A stretch of 64,000 nucleotides of DNA from Neoconidiobolus thromboides FSU 785 (taxonomy: Eukaryota; Entomophthoromycota; Entomophthoromycetes; Entomophthorales; Neoconidiobolaceae), in assembly GCA_025603075.1 (NCBI GenBank), contig MU626269.1, positions 124,001 through 188,000 on the forward strand, given 5' to 3'. Under the pieces are notes generated by a model, which searched no databases, had not been told where the DNA came from, and saw nothing but the letters and a program-made list of their open reading frames with translations. Of the stretch, positions 1 through 13,371 are shown in pieces. Each line of letters begins with the position of its first letter. Position 1 is the first letter of the stretch. Made by a program: the position numbers and the translations under genes.

Positions 1-75
1 TTTCTATCTTTAAGCAGTATTTGAGTGGAAAAATTGTCAGTAAAATTCTTAAACACAAAAATATATCGCCAAATC
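1..75 (-). mobile_element. MITE-like element, copy 1 (cut by window edge)
   Basis: Minus-orientation copy of the ~105 bp family, cut by the window start and with a degraded outer end. Bases 1-63 are close to the reverse complement of the next copy (about 113-177), so the two form a large inverted repeat. Confidence 0.75.
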
Positions 76-100
76 ATTATTTATAAATTAAGATTAAATT

Positions 101-203
101 TATGAAGATGTGTTTTTGTGTTTAAGGATTTTAATGACAATTTTTCCATTCAAATACTGCTTAAAGATAGAAAAAGTGATGAAGCTAAAAAAACATCCCT
201 TTA
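101..203 (+). mobile_element. MITE-like element, copy 2
   Basis: Plus-orientation copy. The internal core is well kept (TTTAAG..ATTTTA, TTTTTCCA, GCTTAAA, GATGAAG, CATCCC), while the outer ATATGGGG end is degraded. It lies head to head with copy 1, about 25 bp away. Confidence 0.8.
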
Positions 204-408
204 TAAAAAGCATGTTTAATAAATTTAAAGTTATATGGTATATTATTTTAATTTAATAAAATATTTTTAATATTAAAAACAATATTAAAGCTAATTTGAA
301 TATTTAAAAAAGTATATATATTTTTTAAATATAAAAGTTTATAATGATTTTTTGTATAATAATTTTTATCAATACTTACTACACTGTATTTTGAAACCAT
401 TAAAATCT

Positions 409-439
<31 letters not shown>

Positions 440-1132
440 TAAAATAGTGAAAATAATAAAAATATTATATTTAATTAGTCTTATCATCGCTTATAATAAT
501 AGAATTAAATATCTACAAAAACTTCAACTAAAGTCTTGAACTTTGGTATAATTTTTTATCTAAGCTTTGAAATATCTTATCAATTATAATAAAACTAAAA
601 AATTTATAATTAACATTGTACTGGTTTTTTTATATTATATAAGAAATCTTAAATTGCTAACATGTCAAATAGTCTCAAAATATTTTGAAAGCCTAAATTT
701 GCCTAAACTTTGGGAATTATAACTTCATCAATAGTGATGCTATAAATCCGATATTAGCATCGCTACATAGCCCTCAATGTAAGCTAATTTAAAAAAATGC
801 CTAATTTTATTATGTTTTAGTAAAAATAAAATGTTTCTCCGAAACCAGGGTCTCTTTTCCAGACAAATAGAGTATTTCAGAAATTGATTTCAATTTTGTT
901 AAAATTAATAGTTTATTATAATATTATCAGATTATTTTAAAATTCATTAGTTTAAAAAATTATTATTGCTATTATTTGAATTAACTTTCTTATTAATATT
1001 ATACCCTTAAAAATTAATATTGAAAATTGCAATGGTCATTTCAAATCATAGCTTAAATTAGAATATACAAAAATTAATTTTTATTAATGATATTAGAACT
1101 GTATAAAAAAAACATAACAAACAGTAGATCTG
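204..1132. other. Intergenic, no gene seen
   Basis: AT-rich DNA downstream of the lipase stop. No reading frame, RNA gene or recognisable motif was seen apart from a short A/T repeat (411-446). Confidence 0.5.
411..446. repeat. Microsatellite, AAAAAT-type
   Basis: About six tandem units of a 6 bp AAAAAT motif in intergenic DNA. The same motif recurs as a longer array at 62801-62870. Confidence 0.85.
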
Positions 1133-2131
1133 TTAACAATCGATACCAAACTGAGTATTCCAAGCTTGAACATGAGCTTCTCTTAATACAAAATCAAAGT
1201 TAATTTTAGTACACGTTGGATCTTCTAAATATTTATTATCACAATAAGTACTACTACCATCTTTTTCAATAAATAATTCATTGCCAAAATGTTGATAATT
1301 TAAAGTTCTAAAGATAAATAAAACGGATTTATCATTAAAATTGACTACTCTAGTAATTTCAAAATCTTGTTGATTAATCCATTTAGCAAATTCTTTATTT
1401 CCCATTCTCATTTGACCATAAGTAAATACTCGCATTTGATTCCATTCTACTCCTACTTCTTGTCGAACAACAACAGCAGTTAAACTGGCTATAGATCCAC
1501 CAATCGAATGGCCTGTTATTAGTAATTTATAATCACTATATTCTTCTAATAATTCAGTTAATGCTTTTCGATATTGAGTGTATAATCGAAATGCAATTGA
1601 ATGCATTAAGGCATGTACTGATATTGCATTCGTTCTTATATTGGTATTATTGTTTCCAGGTTGATTAACGTTTAATGGTAACAAAACACTTGGATAGATA
1701 AATAATTTGTTGCTTTGAGGTCTTTCTCCTGCAAAAGATAATACAATTTCTTTACGTTCCGATACAACGGCTAAATACCCTTTAACTCCAGATAATAAAT
1801 CTCGATAAACACCACGTACTATTACAGAAGATGTTGGTGGTGTGTCTTGAGTTCCCTCTAATGTAGCTTGACAATATGGTTTACAATTAAATCTCTTGAC
1901 CCCTTCATCTTCACAATAAGAAGCCCCAGCTAAATTGGTATAATATTTGGCATCTGCTATGGTACTCACTCGTATTTTCACATATCCTCGGTTTTCAAAT
2001 TCATCACTTAGATGAACAGGAATAATGGAGCCTAATCGTGCTCCACCAATATCATCCACCACTTCACCTAAGTAGCCACAATGGCAGAAATGGAAAGATG
2101 TTAGTAAAAGTAGTAATAGAGTGTTATACAT
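1133..2131 (-). CDS. Secreted class 3 triacylglycerol lipase
   Basis: Single-exon gene, 332 aa. Residues 1-18 form a hydrophobic signal peptide, so the product is probably secreted. The alpha/beta-hydrolase body carries the nucleophile elbow GHSIGGS (Ser209) after a KLLITGH strand, and a YGQMRMGN segment typical of class 3 lipases of the Rhizomucor type. It hydrolyses acylglycerol or other ester bonds. The likely catalytic acid is Asp267 in the NFNDKS stretch, and the catalytic His is near the C-terminus (His320, in EAHVQAW), with His281 in the usual YQHFGNE position. Cysteines at 73, 83, 87, 297 and 307 suggest disulfides. It lies on the same strand as the formin, about 630 bp downstream of the formin stop. 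The elbow has Ile instead of the usual Leu (GHSLGG). The family call is firm; the substrate is unknown. Confidence 0.92.
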   Translation of the reverse strand: MYNTLLLLLLTSFHFCHCGYLGEVVDDIGGARLGSIIPVHLSDEFENRGYVKIRVSTIADAKYYTNLAGASYCEDEGVKRFNCKPYCQATLEGTQDTPPTSSVIVRGVYRDLLSGVKGYLAVVSERKEIVLSFAGERPQSNKLFIYPSVLLPLNVNQPGNNNTNIRTNAISVHALMHSIAFRLYTQYRKALTELLEEYSDYKLLITGHSIGGSIASLTAVVVRQEVGVEWNQMRVFTYGQMRMGNKEFAKWINQQDFEITRVVNFNDKSVLFIFRTLNYQHFGNELFIEKDGSSTYCDNKYLEDPTCTKINFDFVLREAHVQAWNTQFGIDC

Positions 2132-2763
2132 AGGGAAGTTAATTCAACTTAATAAGTTTTAAAACTGGTGATATGGTAAAAATTGTTGGGCTTTTATACT
2201 ATTGATTTTTTGTACTTTATTTCTGTTGTGATGATGGGTTTATTATTATTATTATTATTATTCATTATGTTAGTCTAGTTGAACTGAATTGATAGTAATA
2301 ACGGATATTAATGGAATTTGAGCGTTCAAACTAACATTATATATTTTTTAAAATGGCTTAGATTACTTAATTTAGTAATTTTTAAAAAAAATTGTTGACG
2401 TTAATTTTTAACGGTGGGTTTATAATAGAATTTAGTATTGCCTTTTTTTACATCTAAAAAATTACAGTTAATTGTTGATTCATTTAATATTAAATAGTTA
2501 AAATTTGTTAATTTGAATAATGATCCAATTAAATACAATAATTTTATAATAATAGAAAGTTATCATTTTATTTATATTTCGTAATAATATTTTGATGACA
2601 AAAAAATAGTCCGTAACAAAACTTCCTTTAAACAATTACAATTATACTATTATCGCATTCCATATATCAACAAGCAGCTAATATACTAATTAACTTTATT
2701 ATTTTTCAAAACGGTAATAATTTAATAAAAAAAATTCCAATTATTATATTAATAAATATTCTA
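2132..2763. other. Intergenic between lipase and formin
   Basis: Holds the lipase promoter (minus strand) and the formin 3' flank. There is a short TTA repeat near 2240-2262. No other feature was seen. Confidence 0.5.
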
Positions 2764-5700
2764 TTAATTTGTTATAGTATTAGTAGTTGTTGATTCATTA
2801 GTATCCATAGTTGGTATTTTCCCAAATCCAGGTAAGTTGAATAAATTCGATTTAGGTCGATCTCCCCTCTTTCTTCTTAATCCAGATCTTAATTCCCTTA
2901 TTGCTACATCAAAATCACCTTGACCAAAACCAATACTTTTGGTATCTTGATTAGAAATCTATTTTAAAATTAAATTAAATTAAATATGTTCCTGTTATAA
3001 TAATAATATAAAAAGAAGAATTTACTTTAGCTTGATGATTGACTAATTTATTAACTTTTTTAGCTCTCAATTTAATATTTTCATTGTGTGCTAACTATTA
3101 AAAAAAAAGGATTATTGTTAATATCTTTTAAATATCAAAATTCTATAAAATGATTAAAATCTTACTTCTAAAGCATCCAAAAAAGAAATTATTAAATTAA
3201 AGAAATCTTCTGGTTTAGTAGAAGATGAATCTTCACCAAAATAAGTTAATAATTCTTCTAAATTTGATTCTAATTTTTCTCCATTTTCTTTAATACTCTT
3301 AGAAATCGAAGAACCACTAGCAATAAATTTCTAATTAAATTTTAATTATTAATGAATTTTTAATGTTAATTATTATCAAATGATTAATTGTCTTACTTCC
3401 ATAACCTCAATAAACCTATCATTTTCAGGTTTTAATATTAATTTTTTATGTTGTTGAATTTCAGTTTCAATTCTTTTTACTCCTTGTGTTAAAGAATAAA
3501 TATTATTGGCTAAGGTAGCAACAGAAACTATAAAATAAAAACATCAATTGTTAGTTATAACAAATAATTTAATTGATTAATTAATTAGTTTACTTCTTGC
3601 TGCTGCTTCGATTGTTTTAAAGTCTTCTTTTAATTTTAATATATCTTTCCAATGATCTTCTAACATTTGACAAATATAATGTAAGAATGAAGTTATTGGT
3701 CGATTTGATGTGGTTGTATTCGCTTTAACATCTTTAAGCTAAATAATAATAACAATTATTATTGTGTTTTATTATAATTATATATATTAATAGTTAATTT
3801 GATTCTTACCAATCTTAAAGCTTCTAACTTAAAACCTTTGGCTTCTCCCCTTGGTGTATTGGCATTTAAATAATTACCAAGTGATAAAATAATCTAAATT
3901 TAATATGTTAAAGTTTTAATATTATTATTATTTAGTATTAGTTTACCTCTAATAAAATAGATAATCTTTTAGAAGTTTTAAGTTCAATGATTACTTGATT
4001 TAAAGTAGTTAATTCCTAAATAAAGTATAAAATTAATCATTAGTTTAATATCTTTATAAACACTAAAACTTTACTGGCTTAATATCTTGTAGATCAGAAT
4101 CAAATTTTCTTCGAAATATCATACAATTTAACCTTTCCGATAACCTTGGAATATCTAATATCTATTATGTTATAAAATTAAAGTTAATCTCCTTTACAAA
4201 CTATTCTTGTATAAATATAAAATTATTTACTTGTAACATATACTTCTCGGCAGTACCTAAAGTTTCTATTGTACCATTATAACTCTTGACAATTTTTATC
4301 TAAAAAATACATTCATTAAATCCATCATTTTTGAAAATAATAGTGTTAATTATTTTTTTGAATTACCTCATCTTGAGTAGGAGCAATATTTTCTAAAGAC
4401 CTTAAATTGTCAATAGATAGTCTTGTATCATTAATTTCTAATATAGCTAATCTAATAGCAGGAAAAGGCATTTTCATTCTAGCTAAAGCAATAGCTAAAA
4501 AACAATATAAATTTAATCCAATCAAATAACAAATCAATGTATTTTAAATAAAGGTTAATTTAATTTAAACTTACCAATATTGTTTGCTCTATTAAAATCT
4601 AACAATGTTATACTCTTTTTACCCTTCAATTTACGACCAATACTAGAGTATCCAGATCCTGGTTTTTTAGTTATTTTTTTGCAAAATAATAATTCAATTT
4701 CTTCAAAATCCATTTTTTTATAAATTTTATCTAGCTCCATATTTTCCCAAATTGTATCTCTTACTCTTCCATTACCAATTTTTTTCCAAAATAATGCCTA
4801 TTAATACATATTAATACATATTAATACATATTCTATGTTATATATTATTTGGTTTACTTTCATAGGTACTTTTGGTTTAATTGCTATATTTTTTTGACTT
4901 TGTGATGAAATACCCAATAAATTTTCTCCTGTTCCATTAGGCGGAGGTGGTGGAATACCTGTTGGCAATATTTTTGTATTATCTTCAGTTAATTTTTGTA
5001 ATATAGAAGACATTGGAGGTGGTGGTGGTGGTGGTAATAAAGTAGATTTTGTTACTTTATGATTACTAGTTAATGGTAAAGGTGGTGGTGGTGGTGGTGG
5101 TAAAGATCCAGTTGATTTGTTAAATATTGGTGGTGATAATAAAGGTGGCGGTGGTGGTATTTTATTATTATTTGGTGGTAAAGGTGGTGGTGGTGGTATA
5201 TTAAGTGGTATTATATTGCTATTAGTACTATTTAATTTAGATTGAGATGTATTAGTAAACTGTGGAAGTGGCGGTGGAGGCGGTGGTAATGGTATTGCTT
5301 TTGTTGGTATTAGATTATTATCATTTATATTACTTTCTTCTAAAATATTGTTGCTTTTCTTCCAATTTTGAATTTCAATTTCCTTTTCTTTTAATTTGTT
5401 ATTTTGTTCATCTACCTGCAATTCCAACCTTGAAATAGAAGCTTGCAATTCATTAGCCCTATTCTCCAAATCTTCCTTGACTGCCAATTTCTCCCTTGCC
5501 TCTTCCAATTCAGCTTGTAATATTTGAACATCAGTAACACTTAATAAATCGGTTATACCATTATTAATCTCCATTGAATTGTTTTTTGTATCATTGAAAT
5601 TATTGTTATTATTCTCTGGAACATACTCATTAATTTTTAATTGAAATTTAGCACATACTGCTTCAAGAGAGCGTTTTAAATAAGCAATTTCTTTTTGTTT

Positions 5701-8700
5701 AGAATCTAAATTTGAAGTTAATTCCTTATTCTGTTGTTTTTGTAAGTCCAGTTCATCTTTTATAGCTGATCTCGAAAATTCAGGTAATTTACTACTTTCC
5801 AAAAGGCTATTATTACCCTATTAAAATAATAAAAATAAGAATAAAAATAAGAATAAAAATTATTTTTAAAATAATAATAAATAATACTTACTTTAATATT
5901 AGCTAATCGATCAATTCTCTCATTTAATTTTGAAATTTCTTTTTCTTTTTGAATTAATTTTTGAACCAAGGTAGTAAAATTCTAATTAAATTTAAAAAAA
6001 AATTAATTTCTCATATTTTATCAAATAATAAATCAATAAATCAATTCACTTACATCTTTTGGACTTTTTGAAAAATCAATATCTTCGCTGCCTTTATTTT
6101 TTTGTTCAATAAAATAATTAATAATTGCAATCTCTTTTAATTCTTTTAATTCTAATTCACTATTTTCCAATTTTTCTTTAGTATCCTTTAACTCTTGTTC
6201 ATATTTCTTATATCCTTGCATCTCCAATTGAAATTCCTCTGATAATTCCAATACATCTCTAATATTCAATCCTACAAATTCTTTAGCTTCTTCAAAGAAT
6301 GGTAATAAAGATGAATTATAATCTTCAATATCTTTTAAGTTTAACATATGATGACAAAACATGTCAATTAAATTACAGATTTCATATCTTAATTCATCTT
6401 GATATTCATTATTTAATAAATTACTTAAATGACTAATAATTTCGTTAATAATTGTCCTTAATACAGATTCTCCAGATAATTGTTTTATATTGTTAGATAA
6501 TTTTAATAAGGGGTGGTTTTTGTCATCATCTAATGTTTGAATTAATATTTGTTCTTTTAATTCATTTTTATCCGCTTCTAATTCTTCTTCATAACATTCA
6601 ATTTGTTTAACTAAAGATTCCGGAGGATAAGATTCTCTTAATTCCTATTTAAAAAAATTTAAAAAAGGAATTAATACTTCTAATAAATAATAACTTACCT
6701 GAAATACCACCTTCAATCCTCTACGATGAAATTCTTCTCTTAATAACATTCTTTCATCTAAGGATTCTGGTGTATTAACCAAGGCATTAATAAATGATAA
6801 ACAAGTGGTTTTATATTCATAAGCTGCAATGGCTGATATACCCTCTAATGAAACATGAGCTTCTAAAGAATGTAAAAGATATTGAAACCTATAATCCTCA
6901 TGAAATTTCAATCGAAAATCGGCTAAAGAATCTAATATTTGCATATGGCCTTGTTTCGAAAGTACACAAATAGCTGCCAACACTTCCGTCGATATTTTAC
7001 GAATTTTATCATTTTGGGTATTAATTGAAAAGGTTAAATATTTAACAATTTCTGGATGTTTTAAAACTTCGTGAAACCCAGATTCCGTATTTAATAATAC
7101 TCTTAAACACCTTATACATTCTAAATGAATATCTTCATCTATATCTTGTATTTTAATACTATTACTTTGATCTACAATGGATATATTTTTTTCAATATAT
7201 TTCATCAATAATGTCTCAATCCCTAATAAGGCCGTACCATCTTCTAAAAAGGATCGTACCCAAGTGACTGCTGCTGTAGATAAATGAATTCTTAAAGATT
7301 GTAATAATTTAAATGTTTCATTGGAGGATAAATTTTTACTACTTAAAAATTTTAAATAATAATCTGTTGATCCTGGAACACAATTACTATTATTAGAAAA
7401 TAAGGAACCAAAGATAAAATTCGATATTCCACTTGTTGCTGGTGTTGTTGTTGTTGTTGTTGGACGCTCAGTTGTAAGTATGCTTTCTAAGCTAGCTTGT
7501 GCAGCACTCGATGAATTGTCATTATTATTACTGTTGATAGTATTAATACTAACAATACTATTTGGTCTTGTCATAGACATTGGCTGTGGTGGTGAAGTAG
7601 CTGAATTGGGTGATTTCATTTTACGTACCATTTCATTTTGTTCAATTAATTCTAATTTCTTACTAGCTGGGAATTCCATCATTTTTTCCCTTATTGCATC
7701 TTTAATGTTTAATTCATCCTAATAAAATTAAATAAAATAACTCTAATTTAAATTATGTTCTATTTCAATATAAAAACTTACTAAAACTTCTAAAAATGCT
7801 TTATCTAATTCATTTAGCTCATCTTCTAATTCCAATTGTTCTTGATTAACATCTTCTTGAATTTCAGATTGAATTTCGCTTTCTTCAGTAGTTGGTAACC
7901 TCTCTCTTTGCTTTAAGCCTCTAGTAATTGGATACGTGTTAGCCCAATCCATAGAGTTGTTATTATTATCCAGGTCGGTTTGTCTCCTTAATTTACCCAC
8001 ATCTCCACTAATCCAAGTAGTTATTGTTGATAAATCAATACCCGTTTCAGAATCTTTACCAGATAAGGACATATGTCGTACCATCCTCGATGGTGAAGCA
8101 ATTCTTCTTTTAATTAAATTTTCATGTCTTGTTGCTTCCGCTGTTTTCTTTTCTGAATTATTATTACCACCAAAAAAAGTATAAACTGACAATGGACGGG
8201 CTAAATTTTTGGTTAATTTAGAAGTCATAGAACCCATCTTCGTATACCAATTTTCCGGTAGTCCATAATGAAATTTATAATCTAATAGAATATTATTTTC
8301 AATATCCAAATTTAAATTGGTCATTAAATTATATATTGTATCTTCTAAATTAACTATTATTGTTTCTTTATTTTCTTCTGAGTTGATTTTGATTAAACTA
8401 ATTTCCCTTGCTAATTCCAGGTTTACTTCTCCACTTCTAGTACTTAAACTTTCGTCAACAATTTTAATTAAATTGTTAAATGACATATGTTCATCAATAT
8501 AAAATTCCATATCAATAATGTCTTGATTATCCGTTCCTTTTTGTATTTGTAATTTAATAGTTAATTTAGTATCCACTATTTTAAAGCAAGGTTTATGTAA
8601 ATATTGGGATAAATCATGAATATCTTGAACAGATTGAGAAGATAAACCTTCTGCTTTGACCGCTTGTAATTTCACTTTTTCTAAGATTGGAAATATTTTT

Positions 8701-8981
8701 TCTTGATTCTGTAAATATCTAGTGTTTCCATCAACAATTTCTTCTTCTAATAATAATTCATTAGAATCTTGTTTTGATAAAACCTCTAAACAACCAGTAT
8801 TATCTTCCATTGAAATTAAGATCACTTTCCAACTTGTAGTATCCATTTCTAAACTTTCATCTCCTCTAATTTCTTGTAAAACTAAATGAATCAAATCCAA
8901 GGCATTAGCTCCTTCTTCTAAAAATACTACTTTAACACTACTATCTACAAGTAATACTTGAACTATATCTTGTTTTCCCAT
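2764..8981 (-). CDS. Diaphanous/Bni1-type formin (16 exons)
   Basis: Nucleates and elongates unbranched actin filaments, normally under Rho-GTPase control in polarity and cytokinesis. Exons read on the minus strand: 8981-7782, 7718-6699, 6644-6054, 5981-5892, 5817-4858, 4797-4575, 4494-4367, 4299-4231, 4161-4075, 4015-3947, 3893-3810, 3738-3594, 3527-3397, 3330-3166, 3094-3026, 2958-2764. All junctions are GT..AG and keep frame, giving about 1741 aa. Domain order: ubiquitin/RA-like N-terminus (about 6-100, tentative); GBD/FH3 (about 395-740, with the DELNI..REKMM motif and armadillo-like helices); coiled coils; FH1 with six polyproline tracts (about 1143-1262); FH2 (about 1285-1650, with LFWKK, the NIAIAL motif and GNYLN); and a basic C-terminal DAD-like motif (IRELRSGLRRKRG) that would mediate autoinhibition. 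The start is the first ATG, and no longer frame exists upstream. Exon boundaries are my own reading, supported by FH2 continuity across ten introns. Confidence 0.93.
4801..4830. repeat. 10 bp tandem repeat in formin intron
   Basis: Three exact units of TTAATACATA inside the intron between formin exons 5 and 6, next to the acceptor site. Confidence 0.85.
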
Positions 8982-10749
8982 ATAAAAATTGATTAATTGA
9001 TTAAAAATGGATATTGATATTTAATGAATTAATTAAGCCGATGAAATAAAAAATATAATTTATGCTTTTAAAAAGTTCATTTTTTGATGGCTGGGTAATT
9101 TTTTCGTAAGATGAAATCAACCAATTAAATTGAATGTTACTAGAATTTGTTGGTAAAGTGGCACTTGGCATTAAAATGGTATTGATAGTAGATTTTGTAA
9201 TGATATTTTTGGGAGGATAAGAGTGGGAGTGAATTATATTTCATTAATATCGATGTCTTTGTTGCATGGAGATTTAGTTATATGACTTTTTAATAAGTAT
9301 ATATTATAATATTATTTTTGATAAATAATATTATTTGTAATTTGATAAATTAAAAAACTTATAAAAAAGCTTTATTAGCATTAATAAGCACCTTTAAGGT
9401 ATTAAATCAATAGTTATTGTGATCGATTGATAGTATACTAATAATAAGCTTGATTAATAATCTTTTTATATGCTTGTTTTTTATTTAAATTACACCTGTT
9501 TAAATAAAGTGTCATTATAAACATCAAATATTAACAACTTCTTTCATAAAAATAATAATGTTATCATAATCATTATAGTTATATAACTAATCAAACTATT
9601 TATCAATATTTTTCATTAAAAAACTTACTACTTTAATACAATTACTAGTTATAAATAAATATTCATTGAAAAATATTAAAATAGCTCATAAATAAATTTT
9701 AATTTATTAAAATGAATTATGTTGAAAGTAAACAGATATTCGATTTTTTTCATTATTTATTACATTTTTATATTGTATGAGGGTATATTTTTGTATTTAA
9801 GAATTTTACTAACAAATTTTCCGCTTAAATAGTGCTTAAAAAATGGAAGAAATAATGAAGTCAAAAAAAACACTCCCATATAATATAATCACCCACTTTC
9901 ATAAGAGTTAACTTGCTTACAGATCTAATTTTAAACTATTATTCCTCTCAAGCTTTACTGATTAGCTCTCTTCATTAATCATCGTCCATAAACTCCACAT
10001 AAAACAAAAGGCTAAACATTCATCCCATTATAATATTATCCACTATAGTGGTAAGATGTTCTTAAATATTAATTTTTATAATAACTATTATTTGAATTAA
10101 TTTTATTTTTAGAAAGTTTTGTGATAACTCGAACACTAAGTTTATAGCTAAAAATAGTTTCTATAAAAAAAATGAAAGTCAATTAATCTTCACCCAGATT
10201 AATTATAAAAGAGAAAATAAAGGAAAGAGTTCTACTTCAAGTGATGAAATATTCGATTGATAACTGTCCTTCACAATTAAAATTTTAATTAGTTTAATTA
10301 AACATGAGTTAATTGAGATTAAATAGTTAAATTAAATGGCTTTATATTAATTTGAGTTTAAATTTATTACATAATCTAATCAAAGGATTACTTTGAATGT
10401 TTTTAAAAGTAGAAACTTGAACTGCTTGTTTTAAGTTTAAACTTAACTTTGAAAATAAAAAGCCGCTAGAACCAATCAAATAGCTAATTAAGTTAATTCA
10501 ATGGGAGTAGACCCAGTCAATTAAGTTCATTTACCAATGAGCTATTAATTTCAAATCATGACAATAGTTTCAATTCAACCCTTTAAAATAATATTTGGAA
10601 TTCTAAGAATAAGAATAAATTTAAAGAAAAATTAAGTTTAATTTTTTAACTTTTTAAATATATTAATCTACTCATTATTTAAATCTTCATTAAATCTTAA
10701 TTAATAATACTAATCACTAATCATTGTATAATAAAAGCAACAAATCAAA
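8982..10749. other. Divergent intergenic region with one MITE
   Basis: Shared 5' region of the formin (-) and the coiled-coil protein gene (+). It holds the element at 9775-9881. Otherwise it is AT-rich DNA with no supported frame or RNA gene. Confidence 0.5.
9775..9881 (+). mobile_element. MITE-like element, copy 3
   Basis: Full-length plus-orientation copy of about 107 bp. Both ends are recognisable (GTATGAGGG at the left, CTCCCATAT at the right), with small changes in the terminal repeats. Confidence 0.85.
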
Positions 10750-11912
10750 ATGGAAAATAAATTAGCCCCCGCCAAATTAAGTCGATTACCACCAAATGAA
10801 AAAAGCCATGCATTAAGTTCTTTATTTAAGTTACCGAATCCATTTAGTAAGAGTAGTAATAATTTATTAGCTAAAAAAGAGAAAGAAGAAAGTTTTAAAA
10901 TTATAAGAAATAGTCGTCACGATCGAAAAAAGAGTATGGAAGCTAATTATAAATTGAATCCTAATTCCGCTTATTCTCAACCACTTCAACATAGTCAGCA
11001 ATGTCATCAAAGTAAAGAAGTTGAAAATAAATTATTTAAACCAATGAAGTTATCCCCAAACAATGGCTTAAGTCCCTTAGATGCTATTAAATTAAGGGCT
11101 GAAATGGAATTACAAAAAGAAAAATATCATGCCAATAAAACCGTTTTAAATTCAGTTATTGATACTAATGAAACCGAGTACGGATTAGATTTAACTTGGG
11201 CTAAAGAATTAGAAAATATAACTCAAGAATTAAATCAATTTGAAGTTCAAATTGGTGTTGATAAAAGAAAATCCATAGCTCATTTTTGTTCAACAGCTAG
11301 TCCAACCCCACCTTTTTCTCAACCTAATATTAAATATAATAAAAATGCACATTTAAAACCAGAGCAAGCACAAATAAGACCTTCAATTAAATTACAACAT
11401 AGCAATAATAATAGTATAAGCAACATTTCATCATCACCCATAAATTTTCATCGATATTCTAATTATTTACCAAGAAGTAGTAACAATTTAATATTAAATG
11501 AAAACAATATGTCTCCACCCCCAAAGATCAAAAATGCACGCTCTAATCCTAATTTCAAAGAGAAAATCGAGTTTTCGATAGTTACTCCAATGAGCTCGAT
11601 TGAAGCTTCACCTGCTTCTAATTTACAAATGCCATCATTTACATCAAATACTACTATTACTAGTTCTAGTTCATCAAGTTCCAGTTTTAATTTAGTGGGT
11701 AAAATGGAAAGCGTAGAAAGTCTTAAAAGAGAATTAGCTTGGGAAAAAAGAAGTCGAATGACACTTGAAAATCAATTATTAAAAGAAAAAGAGGTAATTA
11801 CTTTTTATTTATTTTTTTGATCATGTTAATGAGTATTGATCTTTCTTTTTAGAAAAATCATATGTTGCAAGAAGAGGTTAGGTATTTAAAAAATTTGGTT
11901 AATAAGAAGTAA
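10750..11912 (+). CDS. Low-complexity protein with C-terminal coiled coil
   Basis: Two exons, 10750-11793 and 11853-11912, separated by a 59 bp GT..AG intron; 367 aa. I do not recognise the family. The protein is rich in Ser, Asn, Lys and Pro and mostly looks disordered. It has a short helical patch near residues 116-175 (including LDLTWAKELENITQELNQFE) and a clear heptad-like coiled coil from about residue 318 (ESVESLKRELAWEKRSR) to the end, which the second exon completes. There is no signal peptide or membrane segment. It is divergent from the formin and lies 271 bp upstream of SDS22 on the same strand. A cytoskeletal adaptor or scaffold would fit the composition, but that is a guess. Confidence 0.8.
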
Positions 11913-12183
11913 ACCTCATATGAAAGTCTGTTTTTTATGTTCTGGTAATCTTAGATCTGAAATTATGTTATTCTATTGAACTAATCTCTTTCTATTTTAA
12001 TAATATTAATATTTTATTATTATTATTATTATTATTTAATCTTTTTATTTTTTTATTGATGTAATAAATAGTAATATTTTATAAAAAATTGTATATTTTC
12101 AACCAATTAAATTTAAATATGCAATTTTAGAAATTTCCTTGAAGTTGTTTTTTTACAATTTAAATCATCACTTTTTTATTGAA

Positions 12184-13371
12184 ATGAATGAAAACTTAAT
12201 TGAAGAAATTAAAGATAATCATTTAACAAGTGATTCGGAAGAAGAAATTATTAATAATGACGATGGTAAAGTTGAAGAAATTGTAGATCCCTTAGAAGAC
12301 TTTCCATTAGATATTGAGGTAATTTCTTTTTTTAATAATTTAAAATCAAAAATTTAAATTCTAATTTCATTAAATGATTAGGATATTGAGTTAGTTCATT
12401 TAAGAATATTAAGTATTCAAGCTTTAAATCTATCAAGATTTAAAAATTTAAAAGTAGTTTAATTAAATTTAATGAGATTAATAATAATAGTAATACTAAT
12501 CTCATTTAGAATATTTACCTCCGTCAAAATTTATTAACTGATATAGATGGATTACAAGACTTAGACTTATTAACTGAGCTTGACCTTTATGATAATCGTA
12601 TCAAAAAGATCAAAAATGTATCCCATTTAACCTCTCTGACAACATTAGATTTATCCTTTAACAAGATCAAACTCATTGAAAACATATCCACTTTGACTAA
12701 TTTAGAACATCTATATTTAGTAAGTAATAGAATAAGTAAGATTGAAAACTTGGACACTATGAATCAATTAATCAACTTAGAATTGGGTGATAATAAACTA
12801 AGAAAGATTGAAAATTTAGAAAAATTAAGTAAATTACAACAGTTATGGCTAGGCAAAAATAAAATAGTAAAGTTTGAAAATTTGGATATGTTAAAAAATT
12901 TAAAGATATTATCTATTCAATCAAATCGACTTACTTCGCTTCATGGTTTACAAGGTTTGACTAATTTAGAAGAATTGTATGTGTCTCATAATGCTATTGA
13001 AAAAATTGAAGGTTTAGATAATCTGGTAAGTTTTATATTTTAGATAATAATAGATTAAATATGAGATAAGATATTAACTTTGTGTCTTATATTAGCTTAA
13101 CCTACGTGTATTTGATATAGCCAACAATAAAATCAATAAGTTAGAAAACATAAATCATTTAGTTAATTTAGAAGAATTTTGGGCCAATGGAAATCAATTA
13201 GATTCTTTTAAAGATTTAGAAACTCAATTTTCAAATTTAGTCAATATTGAAACTGTGTATTTGGAAAACAACCCGTTACAAAAAGCAAGTCCTACTGCTT
13301 ATAGAAGAAAAGTTAAACTTGCTTTACCTTCCTCTTTAAAACAAATTGATGCTACTCTCTGTGCTTTGTAA
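12184..13371 (+). CDS. SDS22: SDS22, LRR regulatory subunit of protein phosphatase 1
   Basis: Four exons: 12184-12318, 12382-12453, 12510-13025 and 13096-13371; all introns are GT..AG and the frame is kept; 332 aa. An acidic N-terminus of about 45 residues is followed by about eleven 22-residue SDS22-type leucine-rich repeats (pattern L..L.L..N.I..IE.L..L) and a C-terminal LRR cap (YLENNPLQ..., YRRKVKLALPSLKQIDA-like). In the family this nuclear or cytosolic protein binds the PP1 catalytic subunit and controls its mitotic activity and its assembly. Length matches the family (about 330-360 aa). I chose the ATG at 12184; an in-frame ATG at 12139 would add a hydrophobic stretch not seen in the family. 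Confidence 0.93.

Noticed and set aside
12139-12183. Upstream in-frame ATG for SDS22
   Set aside because: It would add a Phe-rich lead (KLFFYNLNHHFF) not found in the family; the ATG at 12184 begins the normal acidic N-terminus.
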